7,636 bases of DNA from Acidimicrobiaceae bacterium (GTDB taxonomy: Bacteria > Actinomycetota > Acidimicrobiia > Acidimicrobiales > Ilumatobacteraceae). Shown piece after piece: positions 1-6,599 of the stretch. Each line of letters begins with the position of its first letter. Positions within the stretch are counted from its first letter, which is position 1. The translations under genes were made by a program, and so were the position numbers. The stretch spans positions 1 through 7,636 of the forward strand of contig CANGZK010000054.1 in the NCBI GenBank assembly GCA_947458565.1, in the 5' to 3' direction. The notes under the pieces are model-generated. The model saw only the letters and a list, made by a program, of their open reading frames with translations. It had not been told where the DNA came from and did no database searches.

Positions 1-516
1 GCGCCTAGATCTACGCCTGGTTGACTCTGTGTCGGACTTTGGCGTTGTGGCCATTGGCAATGATCGCAACAAATGGTGCCATCGACAGGTCCGACAACAC
101 TCAACGACATAGGCCGTATATGTAATAGACAAGCTTTGATCGATTGAGTTCTCGGTGCTGCGTTGCTGTTCAGTGCGCTGTGCGAGTTGACGAAACTCTT
201 CAAGTTCATGAGGCTTGGTAATACAGCGCCCATGGCTTGGAAGGCGCGGACCAAATACGTATGTCACCAACGCAACATTGTCTTGAACACAAATCGGGCA
301 CTTCACACCAGTTGCATCACCAAAGTTTTTTGCAGCGCGCACTAAGTCGGGGTGCGCATCACACAGTTGCTCTCTTCGAATACGACCGCGGCGAAACTCG
401 TTGATCAATGCGCGACGAGTGAGTCGGTGGTCAATAACGCCACCAACTGCTTCACCGCTGTCGTCGGTGAGTGTGAGTTGGCTCAGCCAACCCGTAGGGC
501 GTCGAAAAGAATTCAT
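1..516 (-). CDS. DUF5318 family protein, zinc-ribbon-like (3' end cut by window edge)
   Basis: This minus-strand frame is open from an ATG at 516 down to base 1 (172 codons, no stop), so the C-terminus lies outside the window. An in-frame TGA at 532-534 limits the start to 516, the only ATG after that stop. Recognisable DUF5318 features, in order, are a basic N-terminal segment (IDHRLTRRALINEFRRGRI, about residues 28-46), the LCDAHPDLVRAA motif (51-62), a CPIC pair (C73, C76), and YVVECCRTCRWHHLLRS (136-152) with C141 and C144. The two CxxC pairs suggest one structural metal site, probably zinc (inference). The family is confined to actinobacteria, has no established biochemical role, and in mycobacteria (Rv0049) lies beside the penicillin-binding protein gene ponA1. 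The tail after residue 155 is hydrophilic and Arg/Ser/Thr-rich. The gene follows pcnA by 11 nt with no visible ribosome-binding site, which suggests co-transcription. Family call by motif recall, not a search. Confidence 0.82.
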   Translation of the reverse strand, partial: MNSFRRPTGWLSQLTLTDDSGEAVGGVIDHRLTRRALINEFRRGRIRREQLCDAHPDLVRAAKNFGDATGVKCPICVQDNVALVTYVFGPRLPSHGRCITKPHELEEFRQLAQRTEQQRSTENSIDQSLSITYTAYVVECCRTCRWHHLLRSLPMATTPKSDTESTRRRSRR

Positions 517-527
517 TGACGCAAACG

Positions 528-1979
528 CTAGTCAGTTTTAGTAGCCCACCACTGTTCGAGCCTGTGACGAATTTCTACGTCACCCAACAATCCTTCTTCA
601 AGACGAATTTCCATCAAAAACTTCAGGGCGTCACCCACCTGCCGACCGGCACCGATCGACAACATCTCCATTACTTGTGCTCCGTCCAATTCGGGTCGGA
701 GTGCTGCCAACTCTTCGTGCTTTGCCAACTCTGCAATACGCGCCTCAAGTTCGTCCATGCGTTGCGACAGCATCAAAGCTTTTCTTTCGTTGCGAGTTGT
801 GCAATCGCATCGCGTCAACACATTGAGTTCGTTGAGCAATGGTCCTGCGTCGCGCACGTAACGGCGTACCGCTGAATCTGTCCAACCCATTTGATATGTG
901 TGAAAGCGCAGATGCAATGCAACCAGGTCGGTGATTGCATCGGTGTCGTGCGTTGAATACTTCATCGCTTTCAGACGAGCGCGTGACATTCTTGCGCCAA
1001 CCACCTCGTGATGATGGAAAGTGACACCTTTTCCATCTTTGATTCCGCGAGTCTTGGGTTTGCCAATGTCGTGGAACAACGCCGCGAGCCGAGTAATTCG
1101 AAAATCAAAATTTTCCGATGCGTCTGGACGCACGTTTTCGACAACCGCAAACGTGTGAGTCAATACATCTTTGTGACGATGAATTGGATCTTGTTCAAGT
1201 TTCATGGCCGGCAATTCTGGAAAGAAATGCTCGGCCAAACCTGTGTCAACTAAAAACCACAGTCCGCTTGTTGGGTGATCACAAATCATTAACCGGTCGA
1301 GTTCATTGCGCACACGTTCTGCCGACACAATTTTGAGTCGATCATGCAATTTTTGCACTGCTGCAACCATCTCTGGCACTGGCTGAAGTTGCAGTGTCGC
1401 GATAAACCGTGCTGCACGCATCATTCTTAATGGATCATCGGTAAAACTGATTTCTGGTGACAGCGGAGTTCGCAGTGTGCGACTCATCAAGTCGGCTGCT
1501 CCACCATACGGATCGACAAGTTCTGGAATGTCGCTCGTTACTTCGAGCGCCATCGCGTTGATAGTGAAATCGCGACGCGACAAATCGGTTGCAATGTCAT
1601 CCGAGAACTCCACGTCTGGCTTGCGGGAGTCTGGTGAGTACGCCTCAGCGCGGTGCGTAGTGATTTCGTATGTGCGACCATTTTTCTGTGCCGAAATTGT
1701 GCCGAAACGCTCGCCCGTTGTCCATACGGCATCAGCCCAACCAGTTAGTAAACGTTTGGTTTCTTCCGGACGAGCATTGGTGGTGAAGTCAAAATCCACT
1801 TCGCTCATCTGTCGATCGAGCAGCAGATCTCGCACAGTTCCACCCACTACATAGAGACGGTGACCAGCTTTGCGAAAAATGTCCCCAAGGGGTGCGAGTT
1901 CGGCCAACACTGGAGCAAATCGCTGCGGAACCACGGTGTTTAGGTTAGGCGTTGGCAATTGAACTTGAGGGACTGGCAT
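528..1979 (-). CDS. pcnA: CCA tRNA nucleotidyltransferase (HD-domain type)
   Basis: The product adds or repairs the 3'-CCA end of tRNAs in the cytoplasm, using CTP and ATP without a nucleic acid template. From the ATG at 1979 it is 483 residues, normal for the actinobacterial family. The N-terminal nucleotidyltransferase head shows VVGGTVRD (G46, G47, R50, D51) and the metal-binding pair in VDFDFTTNA (D62, D64). The flexible region RRDFTINAMALEV and the neck motif DPLRMMRAARFIA follow. The C-terminal half carries an HD phosphohydrolase domain, with HRHKDVLTHT and the core LAALFHDIGKP (H303-D304), as is usual in this class. A TTG four codons upstream (1991) is in frame, but the ATG is preferred. 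The gene is divergent from the DUF6049 gene across 33 bp, as pcnA is in Mycobacterium (Rv3907c). The NUDIX gene usually found between them is missing. No lesion was seen. Confidence 0.95.
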   Translation of the reverse strand: MPVPQVQLPTPNLNTVVPQRFAPVLAELAPLGDIFRKAGHRLYVVGGTVRDLLLDRQMSEVDFDFTTNARPEETKRLLTGWADAVWTTGERFGTISAQKNGRTYEITTHRAEAYSPDSRKPDVEFSDDIATDLSRRDFTINAMALEVTSDIPELVDPYGGAADLMSRTLRTPLSPEISFTDDPLRMMRAARFIATLQLQPVPEMVAAVQKLHDRLKIVSAERVRNELDRLMICDHPTSGLWFLVDTGLAEHFFPELPAMKLEQDPIHRHKDVLTHTFAVVENVRPDASENFDFRITRLAALFHDIGKPKTRGIKDGKGVTFHHHEVVGARMSRARLKAMKYSTHDTDAITDLVALHLRFHTYQMGWTDSAVRRYVRDAGPLLNELNVLTRCDCTTRNERKALMLSQRMDELEARIAELAKHEELAALRPELDGAQVMEMLSIGAGRQVGDALKFLMEIRLEEGLLGDVEIRHRLEQWWATKTD

Positions 1980-1997
1980 AAATCGAGACAAATATCG

Positions 1998-2024
1998 GTG
2001 AGACTGGTGAGAATGGTACGAATG
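1998..2024 (+). repeat. Three degenerate 9-bp tandem repeats at the DUF6049 gene start
   Basis: The units GTGAGACTG (1998-2006), GTGAGAATG (2007-2015) and GTACGAATG (2016-2024) follow each other directly. They read VRL-VRM-VRM in the gene's frame and supply four alternative start codons (GTG 1998, GTG 2007, ATG 2013, ATG 2022) as well as GGTGAG motifs that can act as ribosome-binding sites. Whether the repeat has a role or is a small duplication that the basic signal-peptide N-region tolerates cannot be told from sequence. Confidence 0.55.
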
Positions 2025-4004
2025 AAACGCTTACGACGTGCCGCTCAGGCCGTGACCATCGTGCTTGGAGTGACTTGGTCGTTGTTTGCTGTGCTTCCCC
2101 AACAAACGAATGCCTTAAGCGAGGCAACAACTAGTCCAATCGAGGTGCGCTTAGTCGCACAAAATTTCAATGTTCTTGCTGACACACAATTTCGTTTCAC
2201 TGTTGGTGTTCCCGACGCGGATGTGCGAAATCAACTCGAACAAGACCCGTCGACGACACTGCGTATCACCGCTTTTGCACCGCTCACCACCCGAGAACAA
2301 GTGCGCTTAATTAGTGCTGGTGCTGATCCAGTTGGGCAGCTCGCAGTAGCCGACTTGCAACTTATTCAGTTATCGAGAACTGAAACCAATAACTACACCG
2401 CATTTCTTTCAACCACTGCACGCACAAACTCATTGCGCCTCACAAAAGATGGCATATACCCAATACAGATTTCTTTCGTTCGCAGTGGAGAACCGATTTC
2501 CAAGCTCAATACATTTGTCAACTTTTTCAACTCGTCCATTGAAACTACGCGTCTTCCTATTTCAATTGCATCAGCGATTACTACACCACTTGCTCTTGCG
2601 CCTAACGGAGCGCTCGTGATCAACGATGCGACAAGAAAACAATTAACAGATCTTGCCCGATCATTGGAGGGTGGTGCCGCGCCGTTGTCTGTACAGGTTT
2701 CACCGGAAATCTTGGATGGTCTTGCCCGCTCAACTCAGCCCGTTGATATTGATTTACTCACACGGCTTCAAAATGCATTTGCCAATCACGACTTACTGCG
2801 CGCACCATTTGTTCCCGTTAATCCGTCAAGTGCATTGCGCACAGGACGATCCAATGACTTCTCGCAAACACGTGATCTTGGTGATCAAATCATCGAGCTT
2901 CGCAATGGTGAGAAAAATCTGTCTCCAAATATTTGGTTTTCCAATGTGCTGGTTGATGAAGATGGAGCAGAGCTGCTGCACAACTCCAACGTGCACACCG
3001 TTGTTCTCACGCCTCAAGTAGCCGCAGAGATCGGGAAGCTCGACAACTACGCCAAGCCATATCGAATTTCGGGCGATGTTGCATTGAGGACAACAGATCC
3101 GTTGTACGCAACGGCTCTTGCAGGCAAGCCAGATAATCCAGTAGTTGCTGCTTATTTCCTTGTCGCCGAACTTTTGGCGCAACGGCAAGAAGTTATTGAT
3201 AGTGGTGGAGTCGTGCCCTCAAACTTTGTGGTTCTCACCACCACAACTGGCGCACCGATGGATGCCGCTCTGCTCGCATCACTTGCGGTAGCAATCGACC
3301 GCGCTCCACAGCTTCGATTGCGAGCATTGAGCTCCCTCCCGCGCGTCAACAGCGATGCAACGCTTGTCAAAGTGCCTCGCACAAATGGAGTTGATGTCTC
3401 GATTGCCGGAAAAGCAAGTGACTCGCTCTCAAATGAACTTGTCTCAACATCCAAGATGTTGCCAACGGATGCGCCTCAACATGTTGCATGGAATACCTCG
3501 CGTTTGGTGATGCTTGATGACCGACTCAGTAGCGATGAATTCGCGTCGTACTTCAACGGTTTTCGCAATCAGCTTCGAGCCCTTCGGGCATCAGTAAAGG
3601 TTCCGAGATCGTTAAGTTTTACGCTTGGCGAACGCAAAAGTGATTTGCGCTTGCAACTTCGCAATTCGGCAGCAGTTGATCTCACAGTTTCCATAGAAAT
3701 CACAAGTTCTAAATTGCAGATCTCCGACGAAGACCGTGTGGTGACAGTGCCAGCAAATGGCGCAATTGATTTGATCATTCCTGTTATTGCCCGCGCAAGC
3801 GGTCGCTTCCCCATCGAGGTTGCGCTCTTCACACCAGATGGATTAGTGCAGGCTGGTCAACGTGTTCAACTCACTGCTCGAGTCGCCGCTATTGCCGGAC
3901 TCGGCCTTGTGGTCAGTGGCGCTGCAGCTCTTGTGTTGCTCGCATGGTGGTTGAGTCATTGGCGCGCAATTCGCCGTAAGTCTGCTGCACATGTCATCCA
4001 ATAA
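2013..4004 (+). CDS. DUF6049 family secreted, membrane-anchored protein (Rv3909-like)
   Basis: From the ATG at 2013 the product is 663 residues. It has a signal peptide (basic VRMKRLRR, hydrophobic core about 13-28, possible cleavage after T32-N33-A34) and one C-terminal membrane helix (about 627-650) followed by a short basic tail, so nearly the whole protein should lie outside the membrane. The C-terminal ~100 residues before the helix read as an Ig-like beta domain (LRLQLRNSAAVDLTVSIEI, then TVPANGAIDLIIPVIARASG), the typical end of DUF6049 proteins. The N-terminal part has LRLTKDGIYPIQISF, also family-like. The function of the family is unknown. Its conserved position next to MurJ/kinase genes in actinobacteria suggests a cell-envelope role (inference). 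The start is uncertain: in-frame TTG 1959, GTG 1998, GTG 2007, ATG 2013 and ATG 2022 are all possible. I chose 2013 because it gives a proper signal peptide and has GGTGAG at 1997-2002, 10 nt upstream; 2022 has the same motif at 2006-2011. Confidence 0.8.
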   Translation: MVRMKRLRRAAQAVTIVLGVTWSLFAVLPQQTNALSEATTSPIEVRLVAQNFNVLADTQFRFTVGVPDADVRNQLEQDPSTTLRITAFAPLTTREQVRLISAGADPVGQLAVADLQLIQLSRTETNNYTAFLSTTARTNSLRLTKDGIYPIQISFVRSGEPISKLNTFVNFFNSSIETTRLPISIASAITTPLALAPNGALVINDATRKQLTDLARSLEGGAAPLSVQVSPEILDGLARSTQPVDIDLLTRLQNAFANHDLLRAPFVPVNPSSALRTGRSNDFSQTRDLGDQIIELRNGEKNLSPNIWFSNVLVDEDGAELLHNSNVHTVVLTPQVAAEIGKLDNYAKPYRISGDVALRTTDPLYATALAGKPDNPVVAAYFLVAELLAQRQEVIDSGGVVPSNFVVLTTTTGAPMDAALLASLAVAIDRAPQLRLRALSSLPRVNSDATLVKVPRTNGVDVSIAGKASDSLSNELVSTSKMLPTDAPQHVAWNTSRLVMLDDRLSSDEFASYFNGFRNQLRALRASVKVPRSLSFTLGERKSDLRLQLRNSAAVDLTVSIEITSSKLQISDEDRVVTVPANGAIDLIIPVIARASGRFPIEVALFTPDGLVQAGQRVQLTARVAAIAGLGLVVSGAAALVLLAWWLSHWRAIRRKSAAHVIQ

Positions 4005-4010
4005 TTGGAT
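3996..4010. promoter_or_regulatory. 15-bp near-perfect palindrome, candidate operator upstream of degV
   Basis: ATCCAAT-A-ATTGGAT is an inverted repeat with two perfect 7-bp arms and a single central base (4003). It overlaps the TAA stop codon of the DUF6049 gene (4002-4004) and is centred 34 bp upstream of the degV start, so it covers the -35 position of the proposed leaderless promoter. A one-base centre and no following T-run argue against a transcription terminator and fit a site for a dimeric DNA-binding protein. The binding protein is not identifiable here. Confidence 0.4.
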
Positions 4011-4023
4011 TATTACCCTGTTG

Positions 4024-4029
4024 TAGACT
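4024..4029 (+). promoter_or_regulatory. Candidate -10 box (TAGACT) for leaderless degV transcript
   Basis: TAGACT fits the actinobacterial TANNNT -10 consensus and ends exactly 7 nt before the degV ATG at 4037. A transcript would therefore start at the A of the ATG, with no 5' leader. No Shine-Dalgarno sequence precedes the ATG, and no good -35 hexamer is seen at 16-18 bp spacing. That region is occupied instead by the palindrome at 3996-4010. Confidence 0.5.
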
Positions 4030-4036
4030 GACAATC

Positions 4037-4870
4037 ATGACCGTTCGCATCGTTACTGATAGTGCCTCAGACATTCCTCAATCGCTCGCAGACGCCAACA
4101 ACATTTCAATCGTTCCGTTGTCGTTTCGCTTTGGGGATGAGGAGTTCATTGATCGCCAACAGTTGACCGTCGCACAGTTTTGGGAGCGATGTGGTTCATC
4201 TGCCGTTTTGCCAGAGACTGCAGCACCTTCACCTGGCCAATTCGAAGCCGAATTCCGTCGACTTTTTAATGCTGGTGCAACTGGCATCGTCGTTATCTCG
4301 CTTTCATCTCAACTTTCGGCCACGATGCAGAGTGCCGAGTTGGCTGCTCGCGCAGTTGCTGGTGACATTCCGGTACGAGTAGTAGACAGCCGGTCGGCGT
4401 CGATGGGCCAAGGCATTGCCGCCGTTGCGTGTGCAAAAAAGGCTGCGGGTGGCGCAAGTTTGGACGAAGTCGCTGCATATGCCAATGACCTAGCTGCCAG
4501 AACTCAGGTGTGGGCAGCACTGGACACGCTCGAAAACCTCAAAAAGGGCGGCCGAATTAGTGGAGCCAAGGCCATGTTTGCATCGGCATTGGCGATTAAG
4601 CCAATTTTGCAAATCAAAGACGGCCTCATTCAAGAAGGCGGCAAGCAGCGCACACGGAGCAAAGCAGTTGCTCTACTGATCGAAACGGTGAAGCAAGCTG
4701 GAGCAATCGAGAATCTTTCGGTTTTGCAGGCCGAGTGTGATGATGTGAACGAGTTTGTTGCTTCATTGCGCGAGTTTTACTCTGGCGAGATCATGGTCAG
4801 TGACATTGGTGCAATCATCGGTTCACACACCGGCCCGCGAGCAATTGGCGTCACGTTTCACACTAAGTAA
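4037..4870 (+). CDS. DegV family (FakB-like) fatty-acid-binding protein
   Basis: The 277-residue product has the normal length and motifs of the DegV family. These are the N-terminal IVTDSASDIP (residues 5-14), the ETAAPSPGQF loop (60-69) holding T61, ISLSSQLSATMQSAELA (87 onward), LENLKKGGRISGAKAM with R173, DGLIQEGGKQRTRSKA, and the C-terminal GSHTGPRAIGV with H264. DegV proteins bind one long-chain fatty acid in a buried pocket. In Firmicutes, FakB members present it to the kinase FakA for phosphorylation and phospholipid synthesis. T61, a Ser in the SLSS loop, R173 and H264 are the likely counterparts of the residues that hold the lipid carboxylate (inference from family knowledge). No fakA/DhaL-domain gene is in the window. 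It is cytosolic, with no signal peptide. It follows the DUF6049 gene by 32 nt but seems to have its own leaderless-type promoter. It occupies the position where related actinobacteria carry murJ. Confidence 0.93.
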   Translation: MTVRIVTDSASDIPQSLADANNISIVPLSFRFGDEEFIDRQQLTVAQFWERCGSSAVLPETAAPSPGQFEAEFRRLFNAGATGIVVISLSSQLSATMQSAELAARAVAGDIPVRVVDSRSASMGQGIAAVACAKKAAGGASLDEVAAYANDLAARTQVWAALDTLENLKKGGRISGAKAMFASALAIKPILQIKDGLIQEGGKQRTRSKAVALLIETVKQAGAIENLSVLQAECDDVNEFVASLREFYSGEIMVSDIGAIIGSHTGPRAIGVTFHTK

Positions 4871-4916
4871 GTTGCTCGCTGATTAGATATCCCCGTTTCA
4901 TAAGGGGTTTGGGAAG

Positions 4917-4922
4917 TATTGT
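4917..4922 (+). promoter_or_regulatory. Candidate -10 box (TATTGT) upstream of the kinase gene
   Basis: TATTGT matches TANNNT and lies 12 nt before the kinase ATG at 4935, which would give a transcript with a leader of only about 5-6 nt. The kinase ATG has no Shine-Dalgarno sequence. No convincing -35 element was found. The 64-bp gap 4871-4934 holds nothing else except a weak 4-bp CCCC/GGGG inverted repeat at 4891-4907. Confidence 0.3.
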
Positions 4923-4934
4923 CGCATCACAGCG

Positions 4935-6590
4935 ATGAGTCAGGACAGCCCACTTTCACGCCTTATTGGCGGCCGATATCAACTCGAGCATCGCATTGCC
5001 CGTGGTGGCATGGCCGAAGTGTGGCTTGCGAGCGACACATTTCTTCATCGACAAGTTGCTGTCAAATTACTGAAACCACATCTGGCAAATGATGCCAATG
5101 TGGCCGAACGTTTTCGTCGCGAAGCAGTGGCCTGTGCCGGCATTACTCACCCAAACATCGTCGCGGTGTACGACTGCATCGAGCACGGTGGTCGTCAGGC
5201 CGTCATCATGCAATATGTGCAAGGTAAAAGTTTGCGCGATGTTCTCGACAAGCAAAAGAAACTTCAACCACAACTCACTATTCACATTGGGTTGTCTGTT
5301 GCAGCGGCATTAGAAGAAGCACACAGACAAAATTTTGTGCACCGCGATGTAAAGCCAGGAAATATTTTGCTTACGTCGGATGCTCGCTGTTTGCTTGCCG
5401 ACTTCGGTATCGCAAAAGCACTCGTTTCGAGCGGTGATGATCTCACTAATGACAACATCATGATGGGAACTGCGAAATACCTTTCCCCAGAACAGGTGCG
5501 AGGAAAACCGCTGGACGGTCGTGCCGACCTTTACGGCCTTGGGCTTGTTTTGTATGAGTGCCTCGCCGGTCGTGTGCCTTTTGTTGGTGAAACCGATGCA
5601 GATACTGCACTTGCCAGGCTGCAGCGTGAACCAACCGATCTCGCTCGCTTGCGGCCATCGCTTTCACCAAACTTGGTCAAAGTTATTCACAAACTTCTCG
5701 CTCGTAATCCTGACCATCGGTATGCAACAGCTGCTGAAACAATTGTTGCATTACGTGCGGCACGCACTGGCGAGTTAGATCGCACTACCGAAATCACACC
5801 CCCATCGGGGTTAATGGTGGTTGGTGGAGAAATGTTGGAGCGATCGACTACACGGTCTGCACCAACCACCCCATCAAAACCTCGGCCTGCGCGACTTGCC
5901 GTTGTTGGCCAGCCGCTTTTGAATGCGCCAGAGCGCGAACGCCAACATGAACGTGAACGCGACGAAACCGTGCGCTTACCAAAACCATCAACGAACGGTC
6001 TTCGCCAGATTATCGCTGGGCTCGTTGTTGTTGGACTACTTGGCGGTGGTGCATTGTGGTTTACCGGCAGACAAACAAAAATGTCTTCTGAAGTTGAAGC
6101 GCCAATTGTCGATCCAGTCGCACCTGTTGCAACAGGACCAGCGTCAATTGTCTCGATCATGAGCTATGACCCGAGTGGCAACGACGGCGAAGAGAACGAA
6201 GCGCTTGTGCCATTGCTGCTCGACAGCAATCCACAAACAAACTGGACCACGACGTGTTACGCAAACCAATATTTCGGCAGCAAAGAATTTGTTGGTTTGG
6301 TTGTTCAGTTTTCGGCGCCAACCACTGGCACCCTCAATGTCTATATGGGTAATGCGCCTTGGAAAATAGATGTGTACACAGCACTTGACTCTGCTCCTCC
6401 CCAACTTGCCGGGTGGGGACAACGCATTACTACTGGCAACAACACAAAACGTCGTGGTGCCAACTTCATCATCGCCCAGCCCGCGCAATATGTACTGCTT
6501 GCATTACGCGAAATTGGAAAAAGTGACATGTGCAGTGGATCCAATCCATATCAAGGATTGCTCTCGGGAGTCACGTTCCAGGCAAGTTAG
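4935..6590 (+). CDS. Transmembrane Ser/Thr protein kinase with extracellular F5/8C-like domain
   Basis: The 551-residue product has three parts. The first is a cytosolic Hanks-type kinase domain (about 13-275) with glycine loop IARGGMAEVW (21-30), VAVK lysine K44, helix-C E63, catalytic loop HRDVKPGN (H136, D138, K140, N143), DFG (156-158), activation-loop threonines T171 and T179, and SPE (184-186). All catalytic residues are present, so activity is expected. The second is a Pro/Thr/Arg-rich linker with a charged ER-repeat (333-344), leading to one membrane helix (about 359-377). The third is an extracellular domain (403-551) with ALVPLLLDSNPQTNWTT and two cysteines (C441, C533), resembling the galactose-binding/F5-8C-like domain at the end of mycobacterial MviN (Rv3910). 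There are no PASTA repeats. In Rv3910 the equivalent kinase region is a pseudokinase fused behind the MurJ flippase. Here MurJ is absent and the kinase looks intact. The gene position between a DUF6049 gene and trxB supports the homology. The ligand and substrates are unknown. Confidence 0.9.
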   Translation: MSQDSPLSRLIGGRYQLEHRIARGGMAEVWLASDTFLHRQVAVKLLKPHLANDANVAERFRREAVACAGITHPNIVAVYDCIEHGGRQAVIMQYVQGKSLRDVLDKQKKLQPQLTIHIGLSVAAALEEAHRQNFVHRDVKPGNILLTSDARCLLADFGIAKALVSSGDDLTNDNIMMGTAKYLSPEQVRGKPLDGRADLYGLGLVLYECLAGRVPFVGETDADTALARLQREPTDLARLRPSLSPNLVKVIHKLLARNPDHRYATAAETIVALRAARTGELDRTTEITPPSGLMVVGGEMLERSTTRSAPTTPSKPRPARLAVVGQPLLNAPERERQHERERDETVRLPKPSTNGLRQIIAGLVVVGLLGGGALWFTGRQTKMSSEVEAPIVDPVAPVATGPASIVSIMSYDPSGNDGEENEALVPLLLDSNPQTNWTTTCYANQYFGSKEFVGLVVQFSAPTTGTLNVYMGNAPWKIDVYTALDSAPPQLAGWGQRITTGNNTKRRGANFIIAQPAQYVLLALREIGKSDMCSGSNPYQGLLSGVTFQAS

Positions 6591-6593
6591 CCT
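6588..6593 (+). promoter_or_regulatory. Candidate -10 box (TAGCCT) before the small membrane protein gene
   Basis: TAGCCT fits TANNNT, begins within the kinase stop codon, and ends 6 nt before the ATG at 6600. This is the spacing expected for a leaderless start. There is no Shine-Dalgarno sequence in the 9-nt gap. Translational coupling to the kinase gene is an equally simple explanation, so the call is weak. Confidence 0.25.
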
Positions 6594-6599
6594 TGTCGT

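Noticed and set aside
163..345. 60-codon plus-strand open frame in the left end
   Set aside because: It is antisense to the DUF5318 frame, whose CxxC and LCDAHPDL motifs are clearly coding.
516..875. 119-codon plus-strand open frame over the pcnA 3' end
   Set aside because: It is antisense to the well-supported pcnA C-terminal region and has a composition unlike a real protein (scattered His/Cys/Gln).
1477..1854. 125-codon plus-strand open frame opposite pcnA
   Set aside because: It lies fully antisense to the conserved nucleotidyltransferase domain, its Arg/Ser/Val-rich product looks like a reverse-complement shadow, and it has no start signals.
4891..4907. CCCC/GGGG inverted repeat followed by TTT as a degV terminator
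   Set aside because: Only four base pairs with a nine-base loop and a T-run of three; too weak for an intrinsic terminator and more likely chance.
5001..5010. Missing first glycine in the kinase glycine loop (Ala22) as a sign of a pseudokinase
   Set aside because: IARGGMA-type loops are common in active actinobacterial kinases such as PknL, and all catalytic residues are present.
5687..6160. 157-codon minus-strand open frame opposite the kinase linker and membrane helix
   Set aside because: It is a shadow of the low-complexity Pro/Thr/Arg linker, while the sense frame carries clear kinase domain structure.
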